Below are positions 1 through 7,252 of a stretch of 11,362 nucleotides of DNA, piece after piece. Source of the DNA: an uncultured Clostridia bacterium (GTDB lineage Bacteria > Bacillota > Clostridia > Christensenellales > Aristaeellaceae); NCBI GenBank assembly GCA_946042585.1, contig CAMGDO010000011.1, forward strand, positions 1 through 11,362, read 5' to 3'. Position 1 is the first letter of the stretch. Every line of letters begins with the position of its first letter. The notes beneath the pieces were generated by a model. It saw nothing but the letters and a program-made list of their open reading frames with translations, was not told the origin of the DNA and made no database searches. The position numbers were made by a program, and so were the translations under genes.

Positions 1-162
1 GATGTCGCTGCTGGCATTGCCGCCCAGAACGGGTCGGTCGTGCATCAGCAGAACGCTGCTGCCATGACGGGCGGCTGCGATGGCGGCGAGCAGCCCCGAC
101 CTGCCGCCGCCGATGACGCATATATCCGCCTGATGCAGGCGGGCCTGGCTCAGATCAATCAT
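1..162 (-). CDS. FAD-dependent oxidoreductase, third copy in operon (N-terminal 54 codons only)
   Basis: Only the first 54 residues are inside the window; the gene runs off the left edge. A Rossmann-type FAD-binding start is visible: a beta strand (ADICVIGGG, residues 12-20), a glycine-rich turn GGGRSG (18-23), an Ala-rich helix, then a second strand (SVLLMHDRP) followed by VLGGNASSD. The VLGGN(A/S)SS signature is one I recall from the FAD-dependent oxidoreductases grouped in Pfam FAD_oxidored (PF12831). The usual acidic residue at the end of the second strand appears to be replaced by His-Asp. The start is supported by AGGAG six bases upstream (169-173). The ATG overlaps the end of the upstream kinase gene by 8 nt (ATGATTGA), which implies translational coupling. 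The reaction and substrate are unknown. It differs clearly from the two complete FAD enzymes in the same operon, so it is not a recent duplicate. Confidence 0.85.
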   Translation of the reverse strand, partial: MIDLSQARLHQADICVIGGGRSGLLAAIAAARHGSSVLLMHDRPVLGGNASSDI

Positions 163-1831
163 GCGGCGCTCCTTTCTGCTCCCGGGCAAGCGCTTTCAAA
201 TGGCGCATCACATTGTTTTCTCCCCGGCCAAAGTAATCATGCAGCCGCAGATATTCCGAATACAGCCTGTCATAGATCTCGCGGTTGGCTTCATTTGGCG
301 TGTAGCGCATATCGCTCAGGCAGTGCATGTGGCGGATGGCATCCTCCAGATGATCATAGCCGCCGGCTGCGCTGCCTGCCGCCGTGGCGGCAAACATGCA
401 TGAGCCGACTGCCGGCACGGACACGGGCTTGCAGCACACCATGGGCTTTTGCGTCACATCGCAGATGATCTGCATGAGCAGCGGGTTCTTATAGGCGATA
501 CCGCCGCCCACATGCAGCTTCCGGATGGGGATGCCCGCATCCTCGTGCGACTGGATAATGCGGCGCAGGCCAAAGGCGAGGCTCTCCAGCAGCGCGCGGT
601 AGATTTCGTGCGGCTGCGTTTCCAGCGTCATGCCCAGCATCAGACCGCCGAGCTCCATATCCTGCAGCACCGATTTGTTGCCGTTCCACCAGTCCAGCGC
701 CAGCAGCCCCGTTTCTCCGGGCGCAAGGCGCGCAGCGCGCTGCGTCAGCTCCTCATGTACGGATATGCCGTGTGATCTGGCGGCGTCGCACACATCCGCA
801 GGCACGCTGTGGGAGACAAACCAGGCCAGAAGATCGCCAAAGCCCGGCTGACCGGACGCATAGCCATACATCCCCGGCAGCGTGGCAGACCAGCCGATGC
901 CGCACGCGCCCTTGACGGCGTGCAGCTCCTTTGTGCACAGGTAGATACCAGAGGATGTGCCCAGCGTCATCATGGCGGCATTGTCGCCGTAGATTCCCAG
1001 CGCGGGCAGACCGGCATGACCGTCCAATTGCGCCGACGCCACGGGAATGCCCGGGCAAAGGCCGAGACGCTGCGCCATACCGGCGGTCAGATAACCGGCG
1101 ACGGCGCCCAGCGGACAGATGGAGCCGCGCAGCTTGGTGCGTGCAATATCCGCAAATTCCGGCGCAGCAAGCGTCAGAAAATCGGGATAGCCAACGCCTT
1201 CGCGGTACAGCGCCTTATAGGTGGCCATGGAATAGCTGCGCGCATCGGAGCCCGTCAGCATCTGCGTCACATAATCGCATGCCTCGATAAATCGGTCGGC
1301 GGCATGATAGATGGCGGGATCCTCGTGCAGGATCTGAAGCAGCTTGGGAAACATGGATTCGGCGGAGATACGGCCGCCGTAGCAAACGAGCAGCTCGGGC
1401 TCAAACCGTTCGCAGAGCGCGGACAGCTCATCCGCTTCCGCCTGCGCGGCATGATGCTTCCACAGCTTCATCCAGGCGTGCGGGCGCGAGGCGTATTGAG
1501 GATCAAAGCACAGCGGCGTGCCGTTTTTATCCAGCGGCAAAATGGTTCCGGCGGTAAAATCAACCGCCATGCCGATGACATCCTGCGCGGGAATCTGCGC
1601 CTTTTCCAGCGCGCCGCGCACGGAAACCACCAGCGCTTCTTCATAATCCGCGGGATGCTCCAGCGCCCATTCGGGCGGCAGAGGCGTGCCGTCGGGCAGG
1701 GCGGAGGACATGACCCCGTGCGCATAGGGGCATACATGCTCCGCCATGATTTTTCCGTCTTCCGTGCGGCAGATCACCGCGCGGGCGGACAGCGTGCCAT
1801 AATCAATGCCGATTACAAATTTTTCACTCAT
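155..1831 (-). CDS. araB: L-ribulokinase-like FGGY carbohydrate kinase
   Basis: This is a 558-residue cytoplasmic sugar kinase of the FGGY family, closest in pattern to L-ribulokinase (AraB), which phosphorylates L-ribulose with ATP. Seen: an N-terminal phosphate-binding loop ([14 protein letters not shown], residues 7-20), AYPHGV-like PYAHGVM (35-41), the [17 protein letters not shown] block (91-107), KLWKHHAAQ (122-130), YGGRIS (151-156), the probable catalytic Asp in LDGHAG (D270), the second-domain ATP motif TLGTSSG (289-295), LDWWNGNKS (379-387) and VGGG (441-444). Length and block order match AraB. The ATG at 1831 is chosen because the upstream 17 codons in frame overlap the preceding gene; it lies 4 nt after that gene's TAA, with only a weak GGGG ribosome site, so coupling is likely. 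Odd points: no araA or araD in view, and several blocks near the sugar pocket depart from the AraB pattern as I remember it. The substrate could therefore be another ketose or polyol. Confidence 0.9.
   Translation of the reverse strand: MSEKFVIGIDYGTLSARAVICRTEDGKIMAEHVCPYAHGVMSSALPDGTPLPPEWALEHPADYEEALVVSVRGALEKAQIPAQDVIGMAVDFTAGTILPLDKNGTPLCFDPQYASRPHAWMKLWKHHAAQAEADELSALCERFEPELLVCYGGRISAESMFPKLLQILHEDPAIYHAADRFIEACDYVTQMLTGSDARSYSMATYKALYREGVGYPDFLTLAAPEFADIARTKLRGSICPLGAVAGYLTAGMAQRLGLCPGIPVASAQLDGHAGLPALGIYGDNAAMMTLGTSSGIYLCTKELHAVKGACGIGWSATLPGMYGYASGQPGFGDLLAWFVSHSVPADVCDAARSHGISVHEELTQRAARLAPGETGLLALDWWNGNKSVLQDMELGGLMLGMTLETQPHEIYRALLESLAFGLRRIIQSHEDAGIPIRKLHVGGGIAYKNPLLMQIICDVTQKPMVCCKPVSVPAVGSCMFAATAAGSAAGGYDHLEDAIRHMHCLSDMRYTPNEANREIYDRLYSEYLRLHDYFGRGENNVMRHLKALAREQKGAPHD
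169..173 (-). promoter_or_regulatory. Ribosome binding site of the third FAD oxidoreductase
   Basis: AGGAG lies six bases before the ATG at 162, inside the last codons of the kinase gene. It fixes the start of the partial gene at the left edge, even though the two reading frames overlap. Confidence 0.75.
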
Positions 1832-1835
1832 ATTC

Positions 1836-3221
1836 TTACCCCAGATATACGTTTTGTTCCCTGAGCGCCTGCTGAAGCTCATGAATATTCACATCCCGCA
1901 TGGATACATTGCTGTTGAGCGCCAGAGCGGCGGCGGCGCCTGCAGCCTGTCCCATGCCCATGCAGGGAGGCATCACCCGGATGGCGCCTGCGGCTTCGCT
2001 GTCGGCGGATACGCAGCGGCCGGCAACCAAAAGATTGCTGATTCCCGACGGCACAAGGCAGCGATAGGGCACGCCGTAGCAGCTGCCGTCAATTGCAACG
2101 TATTCGTTGCTCATGGGGCCAAAGCGCCCGTGCACGTCAACGGAATTGGCGGCCAGAAGGATGCAGTCGTCGGGAATCTGCCCCGACAACAGTTCGCTGC
2201 TGGTGAGCACATAGTCGCCCCGGATATGGCGTGTTTCGCGGATGCCCACATGCGCGGGGGTGGACATGAGCACGGCGTTTTCGCAGCCGGGAACGTATTT
2301 TTTCAGAAAAGCAAAGATATGCTGCACCTGGCGGCGGCCTTCCATTTCCGCTTCGGATACGCTCACGGGGTTCGTGCCGTCCACGCCCATGATACGCGAG
2401 GTGTTGATAAAGAACTCATCTTCCCGGACGCCCCGGAACATGCCGATGGATACGCGCTGCAGATTCCAGTCGCCCTGTTCCCGGGCTTCGCTGACGCGCC
2501 AGTGGAAGGAACGGTAATTGATGCCGTTGCGGCGGAAGAAATTGTCGCGGTTGGCTTCGATATCGGCGTCCACCTTTTTCAGATCGACATTGCCGATGCG
2601 GAAAAACATGGTGGCGGGCTGAATGCGTCCGCTCGCTTCATCACCCATTTCGCAGGGTACGCCGCTGCGGAAGGCCACGTCGGCATCGCCCGTGCAGTCA
2701 ATCACCGCGTCTGCGGCAATCAGCTGCAGCCCCGCCTTATTGGATACGATCAGCCCCGTGATGCGGTTGCCTTCCAGAACGGGAGACACAAAGCTGGTGT
2801 GGAAAAGCACCTGCACCCCCGCCTGTGCGCACATTTCATCCAGCACCACCTTGAGAAGCTCCGGATCAAACGGCGTGACGTGGTTGTGACCTACGACGAT
2901 ATAGGAAGAAAACGCTTCGCCCGCAGGCACAGTGCCGGGATGCAGCGCGCCGCCGCGTGCGATCAGGCGCTCAACGATTTCCTCGAACAGACCGCGGATA
3001 ATCATCTGGCCGCCGTCTTTGTCATAGCAGGTCATGAAGGGATTGACGCCGCCGGTGGTCGCCATGCCGCCCAGACAGTTGCTGCTTTCAATCAGAAGCG
3101 TCTGAACGCCGCTGCGCGCGGCTGCAATGGCGGCGCATACGCCCGCCGGGCCGCCGCCTACCACCGTGACCTGAGAGCGATGGGATACGGGCAGCGTTGT
3201 TTCAAAACGAAAGGATTCCAT
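1836..3221 (-). CDS. FAD-dependent oxidoreductase, second copy (FAD_oxidored type)
   Basis: This is a complete 461-residue flavoprotein with no signal peptide, so it is probably cytoplasmic. Seen: a short lead, then the dinucleotide-binding fold VTVVGGGPAG (18-27), an Ala-rich helix, LLIE with the ribose-binding Glu at 45, and LGGMATTGG (50-58). A second FAD contact is IDCTGDAD (174-181). IRETRHI (328-333) is followed by the C-terminal FAD-closing block LLVAGRCVSAD (397-407) and GMGQAAGAAAA (422-431). This block order matches Pfam FAD_oxidored (PF12831), a family with few characterised members that often sits in carbohydrate-utilisation loci. The start is supported by AAGGAG about nine bases upstream. 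The gene follows the broken EEP gene by 17 nt and precedes the kinase by 4 nt. It is similar in architecture to the 436-residue enzyme upstream but differs in most residues between the motifs, suggesting a different substrate or step. The reaction is unassigned. Confidence 0.88.
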   Translation of the reverse strand: MESFRFETTLPVSHRSQVTVVGGGPAGVCAAIAAARSGVQTLLIESSNCLGGMATTGGVNPFMTCYDKDGGQMIIRGLFEEIVERLIARGGALHPGTVPAGEAFSSYIVVGHNHVTPFDPELLKVVLDEMCAQAGVQVLFHTSFVSPVLEGNRITGLIVSNKAGLQLIAADAVIDCTGDADVAFRSGVPCEMGDEASGRIQPATMFFRIGNVDLKKVDADIEANRDNFFRRNGINYRSFHWRVSEAREQGDWNLQRVSIGMFRGVREDEFFINTSRIMGVDGTNPVSVSEAEMEGRRQVQHIFAFLKKYVPGCENAVLMSTPAHVGIRETRHIRGDYVLTSSELLSGQIPDDCILLAANSVDVHGRFGPMSNEYVAIDGSCYGVPYRCLVPSGISNLLVAGRCVSADSEAAGAIRVMPPCMGMGQAAGAAAALALNSNVSMRDVNIHELQQALREQNVYLG

Positions 3222-3238
3222 GAGCCATTTCTCCTTGC

Positions 3239-3776
3239 TTACAGCTTGATAAGCGCGCAGAGAGGATAGTGGTCGGACAGGTAAATGCCGTGCATTTCAT
3301 CCGTCCAGCAGTAAATGCTCTCTGCGGTGAGCTCCGGACTGGCGAAAATATAGTCGATTTTGCCGGAACTGCGCCCGAAATTGTGGAAGGTGACGGGAAT
3401 GCCCTGCGTCAGATCGCACAGCGCGGGCGCCGTATGCGCACAGATTTGGGCTTTGATGCGGAAAGCAGGAACCCGGCACGGCAGGCGCAGGCGACAGCCA
3501 GAAGCGATCCAGCGTGAGCAGCTCTACTGTGTCCCGCCTCAGCGCCAGAGATAGCCCCTCGCCGCTCATATGCGCGTCACGGCCGCTGAAGAAAACGCTG
3601 TATGCGCCCAGCGCAGGCGAAAGAAGCGACAGTATGCGCGGCGTTGCCTCCTGAAAGCAGAGGACATCGGGCACTTCGCGCTGCAGGACCGATAGAATCA
3701 GACCCAGCCGGTGCACGAAGCTGTTGACGCCGTCGCCGTCATAGGAATAGCGCAGATTGAATGTGACAAATTTCAT
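3239..3776 (-). pseudogene. Endonuclease/exonuclease/phosphatase (EEP) family protein, internally deleted and frameshifted
   Basis: Two pieces of one gene are visible in different frames. The 5' piece starts MKFVTFNLRYSYDG and carries the EEP metal residues Asn (FNLR) and Glu (CFQEA). It stays family-like through RFWLSPAPAVPGS and FPHQS, then becomes nonsense. The 3' piece, shifted by one base, reads LCDLTQGIPVTFHNFG, then GKIDYIFASPE and LSDHYPLCALIKL, and stops at 3239-3241; it holds the terminal catalytic His (SDHYP). The join lies near 3445-3458. Intact proteins of this family are about 250-260 residues, while only about 179 codons lie here. The missing middle should hold the THLDH and GDFN catalytic motifs, which I cannot find in any frame. 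An in-frame run of the 5' part continues to 3297, giving a truncated protein without catalytic centre. The ATG at 3776 (or 3785) has no clear ribosome site and lies 10 nt after the preceding gene. EEP enzymes cleave phosphodiesters or phosphoesters. This copy should be inactive unless the assembly is wrong. Confidence 0.82.
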
Positions 3777-3786
3777 CTGCAGCATC

Positions 3787-5097
3787 TCAGGCAGGGTCAA
3801 ACAGCGTGCAGCCCTGCCTGAGAAGCGCCTCCTGTACCAGATGGTAATCCAGCTCGTGCGGCAGCAGATTCTCCCTTGCGCACAGCGCGGCAGCGGTGCC
3901 TGCGGCCTGACCGGTGGCCAGACAGATCGCCATCACGCGATAGGAGGCGTGCGCGCGGTGCGTGCCGCTGATGCAGCGACCGGCGGTATACAGCCCCGTG
4001 ACGGTGCGGGGAACCAGCGCGCCATAGGGAATATCATAGGGCTTTGCAGGCTGGGAGTGCTTTTCCGCCTGTCCGCCGCCGGCGGGATTGTGAATGTCAA
4101 TCAGGAACCAGGCATTGTGCACCACCACATCCTTGCGTCGGGTGCCCGTTTCCACATCGACATCTTCCACGCGGTCAATGCCCGTGATGCGGCGCGTTTC
4201 GCGCACGCCCAGCGCGGAGCCTGTCACCTTGACGCGGCAGTTCTCATAGCCGGGAACGTTTTTCCGCAGGAAGGCGACGATCTGATCGATTTGTCCGCGC
4301 AGCAGCAGCTCCGCGTCCACCAGCCCCCTGGCGCTGAGAATATCAAAGCCGTTGGCCTGGGTGGCGTTCACATTGCGTTCGCCGGGATAGCAGGTGCCGT
4401 GCAGGCGCACGATGGTGACGTTTTCGGGCAGTTCGCCGCGGGCTGCTGCCTCCTTGCATAGTTCGCTGTATTTTTTGCCATTGGGCAATGTGACAGGATC
4501 GCTGCCGCCAAAGCAGGTGATGGCGCGGTCTGGGTCCAGATGATCGATGGTGAACTCAATTGTGGTGGGCTGACAGCGGCCGTCCTGCGAGCGGCCGATT
4601 TCAAACTCCGCTCCGGCGCGCGCGGCGACAAAGCCGTCGCCTGTCGCGTCAATCACAACGCCGGCAAGAAATGTACAGGGGCCCATGGCGGTGCCTGCCA
4701 CAACGCCGGCGATGCGCTCGCCTTCCATGACAACATCCACAACGGGTGTTTGCAGGTGGATTTCCACGCCGCTTTCATATACAACGCGCAGCAGGCGCGC
4801 CTTGGCTTCCTCCACGTCAATCTGCACTTCGCGCCCGTTGCGGGTTACAACAGGGGGCAGATGCTCATGTCCCTTGCTGAGCAGCGCGACGACTTCGTCA
4901 TAGAAGCTGCCGGGGGCAACGGCGCCCAGAATGGGCTGCACATAGCCCGAGGTCATCATGCCGCCCAGAATGCCGCCGCGTTCCAGCAGCGCGGTGTGCG
5001 CGCCGGAGCGGGCTGCGGCAACAGCTGCGCCAATACCCGCCGGACCGCCGCCCACCACCACGACGTCATAGCGCTTTGTCAGTTCGGAATCAATCAT
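3787..5097 (-). CDS. FAD-dependent oxidoreductase, first copy (FAD_oxidored type)
   Basis: This is a complete 436-residue cytoplasmic flavoprotein. Seen: Rossmann FAD motif VVVVGGGPAGIGAA (12-25), ribose-binding Glu in LLER (E39), GILGGMMTSG (42-51), the middle FAD contact VIDATGDG (148-155), VRETRRITG (298-306), and the C-terminal block YTAGRCISG (370-378) with ATGQAAGTAAAL (394-405). The order is that of Pfam FAD_oxidored (PF12831). The start is set by AAAGGAG eight bases before the ATG at 5097; a nearer ATG inside the spacer is out of frame and meets a stop at once. It is the first structural gene after the LacI regulator, 50 nt downstream, and is followed 10 nt later by the broken EEP gene. 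It aligns motif for motif with the 461-residue enzyme downstream but is shorter, chiefly because its N-terminal lead is shorter. The substrate is unknown; the regulator and the kinase suggest a carbohydrate or polyol. Confidence 0.9.
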   Translation of the reverse strand: MIDSELTKRYDVVVVGGGPAGIGAAVAAARSGAHTALLERGGILGGMMTSGYVQPILGAVAPGSFYDEVVALLSKGHEHLPPVVTRNGREVQIDVEEAKARLLRVVYESGVEIHLQTPVVDVVMEGERIAGVVAGTAMGPCTFLAGVVIDATGDGFVAARAGAEFEIGRSQDGRCQPTTIEFTIDHLDPDRAITCFGGSDPVTLPNGKKYSELCKEAAARGELPENVTIVRLHGTCYPGERNVNATQANGFDILSARGLVDAELLLRGQIDQIVAFLRKNVPGYENCRVKVTGSALGVRETRRITGIDRVEDVDVETGTRRKDVVVHNAWFLIDIHNPAGGGQAEKHSQPAKPYDIPYGALVPRTVTGLYTAGRCISGTHRAHASYRVMAICLATGQAAGTAAALCARENLLPHELDYHLVQEALLRQGCTLFDPA

Positions 5098-5147
5098 TTT
5101 GCCATCTCCTTTATTATATGGATCGGATTGGATTTGCAGTATATCGG

Positions 5148-6206
5148 CTATACGCTTTCGCGTTCAACCAGATAGGAAGGGATTGTGACAGAGGACAACG
5201 GCGCGTCGGGGCATGAGATTCTGTGCAGCAGCAGCTCCACCGCACTTTCGCCCATTTTTTCCTTCTGGATATTCACAGCGGTGATGGCGGGCAGAAAGTA
5301 GCTGCACAGGGCATTGTCCTCATAAGTTACGGCGGAAATATCCTCCGGAATGCGATAGCCGCGTTCCGTCAGGCAGCGTATGCCGCCCACGGTCAGCTGC
5401 GGGTTGGAGCCCACCACCGCGTCAGGCTGCAGCCCGCGGGACAACGCCTGCTGCATGGCATCATAGGCGCTTTGACCGCTGTTATGCCCGGTCAGGACAA
5501 GCAGCTCCTCGTCAAAGGGCACGCCGTGCTCTTCGCAGGCGCGCTGGAACCCGACAATGCGCGGCCGGGTGGAACGGAAGGAGAGACAGGTGATCAGCGC
5601 CGGGCGGCGGCGCCCACGCTGAAAGAGCAGGGACGCTGCGATATAGATGCCCTCGGCGGGATCGGAAACGACTGAATCACAGACGGATTCGGGTGTACCG
5701 GCAGCGATGGTGACAAAGGGAATGCCGCTGGCAGCCATGGCGGACAGAAACGGCTCAGGACAATAGCCGCAGACGATGAACGCGCCGTCCACCCGCCGCT
5801 CGCGGATGAGCTTGGGCAAGAGAACACGAGCATCGGAAGAAATGGCGGCATCCGGTTCGCCTTGTGGGGAATCGGGAGAGAAATACTCAATGATGACACT
5901 GTAATCCGTATCGGATAGACGCGACGTGATGCCGCGCATGATGTTGAGCGAATACAGGCCGATGGAATTGGAAAAATCATAGCTTGTGCTGCGCTTTAGA
6001 TCGGACAGAATAATTATGCCCAGGCTTTTATTGGCGCGCAGGCTCAGATTGCGCGCATTGCTGTTGGGCACATAGCCCGTATCGCGGATGACCTGAAGCA
6101 CCTGCTCACGCGTTTCCTGCCTGACCAGCGGGCTGTTGTTGAGCACCAGCGAAACCGTGCTTCTGGATACACCGGCAATGGCGGCGATTTCCCGGATCGT
6201 GATCAT
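5148..6206 (-). CDS. LacI family transcriptional regulator
   Basis: This is a 352-residue sugar-responsive DNA-binding protein. Seen: an N-terminal helix-turn-helix, IREIAAIAGVSRSTVSLVLNN (4-24), typical of LacI/GalR proteins; the hinge helix NSNARNL (48-54), whose Leu normally wedges into a central CpG of the operator; then a periplasmic-binding-protein-like effector domain from about residue 62 to the end, with ESAVELLLHRI near the C-terminus. The ATG at 6206 has GAGGTG about eight bases upstream. It is the first gene of the downstream operon, and an 18-bp palindrome with a central CG lies between the predicted promoter and its start codon, so autoregulation together with control of the flavoenzyme and kinase genes is likely. 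The effector is unknown. AraR of Bacillus is a GntR/LacI chimera; this protein is a plain LacI type with its own HTH. Confidence 0.95.
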   Translation of the reverse strand: MITIREIAAIAGVSRSTVSLVLNNSPLVRQETREQVLQVIRDTGYVPNSNARNLSLRANKSLGIIILSDLKRSTSYDFSNSIGLYSLNIMRGITSRLSDTDYSVIIEYFSPDSPQGEPDAAISSDARVLLPKLIRERRVDGAFIVCGYCPEPFLSAMAASGIPFVTIAAGTPESVCDSVVSDPAEGIYIAASLLFQRGRRRPALITCLSFRSTRPRIVGFQRACEEHGVPFDEELLVLTGHNSGQSAYDAMQQALSRGLQPDAVVGSNPQLTVGGIRCLTERGYRIPEDISAVTYEDNALCSYFLPAITAVNIQKEKMGESAVELLLHRISCPDAPLSSVTIPSYLVERESV

Positions 6207-6222
6207 GCGGCTTCACCTCATC

Positions 6223-6240
6223 ATTTAGAACGATCTAAAT
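6223..6240 (-). promoter_or_regulatory. Putative LacI-family operator just downstream of the promoter
   Basis: The minus strand reads ATTTAGATCGTTCTAAAT. The two halves match at 16 of 18 positions, with seven outer base pairs on each side and a central CG, which is the standard layout of LacI/GalR operators. It begins about 12 bases after the -10 element and ends 17 bases before the regulator's start codon. A bound repressor there would block transcription from the operon promoter. The assignment to this regulator is inference from position and form. Confidence 0.72.
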
Positions 6241-6251
6241 TTCGTAAAACC

Positions 6252-6281
6252 AGTATACGCCCGCACAGGAGAGAATGTCAA
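6252..6281 (-). promoter_or_regulatory. Sigma-A type promoter of the lacI-flavoenzyme-kinase operon
   Basis: On the minus strand a perfect TTGACA (6276-6281) is followed by an 18-base spacer and TATACT (6252-6257), one base off the -10 consensus. The predicted transcription start is near 6244-6246, right before the operator palindrome. It lies between the terminator of the upstream unit and the regulator gene, so it should serve the whole downstream operon. Confidence 0.75.
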
Positions 6282-6285
6282 TATA

Positions 6286-6293
6286 AACCGGTT
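6286..6293. promoter_or_regulatory. Possible second LacI-type half operator, AACCGGTT
   Basis: This perfect 8-bp palindrome with a central CG sits four bases upstream of the -35 element. Its centre is 58 bp from the centre of the 6223-6240 palindrome. Several LacI-family regulators bind sites with a CCGG or ACCGGT core. It differs in sequence from the main operator, so it may serve another regulator or be chance. Confidence 0.3.
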
Positions 6294-6294
6294 C

Positions 6295-6326
6295 AAAAAA
6301 AGAAAAAAACGCCGCTGGATGCGGCG
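6295..6326 (-). terminator. Rho-independent terminator of the nth-znuCB-GH13-epimerase unit
   Basis: On the minus strand CGCCGC (6310-6315) pairs perfectly with GCGGCG (6321-6326) around a 5-base loop. It is followed by a T tract of 15 bases broken by one C (6295-6309). It lies about 90 bases after the stop of the TIM-barrel gene and directly before the promoter of the next operon. Confidence 0.85.
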
Positions 6327-6329
6327 CGG

Positions 6330-6358
6330 CGGCCTGCCGGAAAAGAGGGGGCAGGCCG
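6330..6358 (-). terminator. Second GC-rich hairpin preceding the terminator
   Basis: CGGCCTGCC (6330-6338) and GGCAGGCCG (6350-6358) form a perfect 9-bp stem with an 11-base loop. It lacks its own T tract but lies three bases from the next stem. It may strengthen termination or protect the 3' end of the upstream mRNA from exonucleases. Apart from this, bases 6359-6414 hold no gene I can support. Confidence 0.6.
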
Positions 6359-6414
6359 TCAGAGATGAAGGGGGATACTGCGCCAGACCATGAGCGCAGC
6401 GGGGAAAAACAGGC

Positions 6415-7242
6415 TCAGCTGCGCCCCAGCAGACGGCGGGCGGCAGCAACCATATACTGGGCGTTCTGCATGCGAAGCTCCTCGGGGAGGTTGCCCGCGC
6501 TGACCTCATAATTGAAGGTGCCGTCATAGCCGATATCCCGCAGCGCGCGCATGACTTCGTCCCAGTCGATCTGACCGAAATGCGGCGGCAGATGGTCGTC
6601 ATGCACGCCGTAATTGTCATGCAGATGCAGCACCTTGATGCGCTTGCCGACAAGGCACATGGAGGGATACTGCGCAAAGCCGCCGTAGTTGGCATGCCCC
6701 ACGTCCCAGCAGGCGGCGCATCCCAGACGGTCAACCATTTCCACCAGCTCCTCGGGGCGGGTGGTGAACATGTTTTCCAGACACAGGGTGACGCCGCGTT
6801 CGCCGGCATAATCGCGCAGCGGGGTGAGCAGCTCCACCGTGCGGTCAATCAGCGAGCGCTTCTGGGGGTCGCGATGCGGGTGAATCACGGCGAGCGTCGC
6901 CCCGATATGGGCGGTGGCGTCGATGGAGCGCAGCATCATCTGATTGCAGAAAGCCAGGTCATCCTGATCTTTCATATCAAAATCATAGAAGGGGAGATGC
7001 GTGTGGGAAATGACCAGATGATTGCGGCGGATGGCGGACAGAACTTCGTCAAGATTCTTTTGCCAGCCATCGCCGTCCAGAATGGGCTCATGGCGGAAGG
7101 GCTCGCGGTAAATGGAACCGCAGAAGTTGACATCGACCGCCTCAAAGCCCGCCTGGGCGAAAAAGTCCATGGCCTCCGCCATGGGGATGCGCGGCGCGTT
7201 GCGGCGGGCGCTGTGCAGACCGGAGTTGGTAGAAATGAGCAT
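6415..7242 (-). CDS. Sugar phosphate isomerase/epimerase-like TIM-barrel protein
   Basis: This is a 275-residue protein of the AP endonuclease 2-like TIM-barrel superfamily (PF01261), which includes sugar and polyol epimerases, IolE/IolI types and hydroxypyruvate isomerase. Metal-site residues fall where the family has them: Glu in LENMF (E156), Asp and His in WDVGHAN (D180, H183), His in HLHDN (H206 or H208) and the late Glu in FNYEVS (E246). HTHLPFYD (80-87) and VIHPHRD (119-125) complete the pattern. The N-terminus fits a first beta strand, and AAGGAGG seven bases upstream fixes the ATG. It is the last gene before the terminator and lies 34 nt after the GH13 gene. The fold predicts metal-dependent isomerisation or epimerisation of a sugar-like substrate; the substrate is unknown. 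It is in a different transcription unit from the kinase and flavoenzymes but lies next to them, so a shared pathway is possible. Confidence 0.88.
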   Translation of the reverse strand: MLISTNSGLHSARRNAPRIPMAEAMDFFAQAGFEAVDVNFCGSIYREPFRHEPILDGDGWQKNLDEVLSAIRRNHLVISHTHLPFYDFDMKDQDDLAFCNQMMLRSIDATAHIGATLAVIHPHRDPQKRSLIDRTVELLTPLRDYAGERGVTLCLENMFTTRPEELVEMVDRLGCAACWDVGHANYGGFAQYPSMCLVGKRIKVLHLHDNYGVHDDHLPPHFGQIDWDEVMRALRDIGYDGTFNYEVSAGNLPEELRMQNAQYMVAAARRLLGRS

Positions 7243-7252
7243 ATGCTTTCCT

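Noticed and set aside
1806..3269. A long open frame on the plus strand (487 codons), with another at 809-1864
   Set aside because: They lie opposite well-recognised genes, have the skewed Ala/Gly/His/Arg composition of antisense frames in GC-rich DNA, and show no family motif.
3297..3776. Treating the EEP 5' fragment as an intact short protein
   Set aside because: Its last 50 or so residues have no family resemblance, while the true C-terminal sequence is readable one frame over, so a broken gene explains the data better.
5098..5147. Possible separate promoter between lacI and the first FAD oxidoreductase (TATAAT near the ribosome site)
   Set aside because: There is no acceptable -35 element 16-18 bases upstream, and the TATAAT is directly next to the ribosome site, leaving no room for a transcript start with a leader.
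6378..6399. Small inverted repeat CTGCGC/GCGCAG after the TIM-barrel gene
   Set aside because: A 6-bp stem with a 10-base loop and no T tract is weak next to the two strong hairpins beside it.
6225..6848. A minus-strand open frame of 207 codons overlapping the TIM-barrel gene and the operon border
   Set aside because: It is in another frame of a clear gene, runs through the terminator and promoter, and has no recognisable domain.
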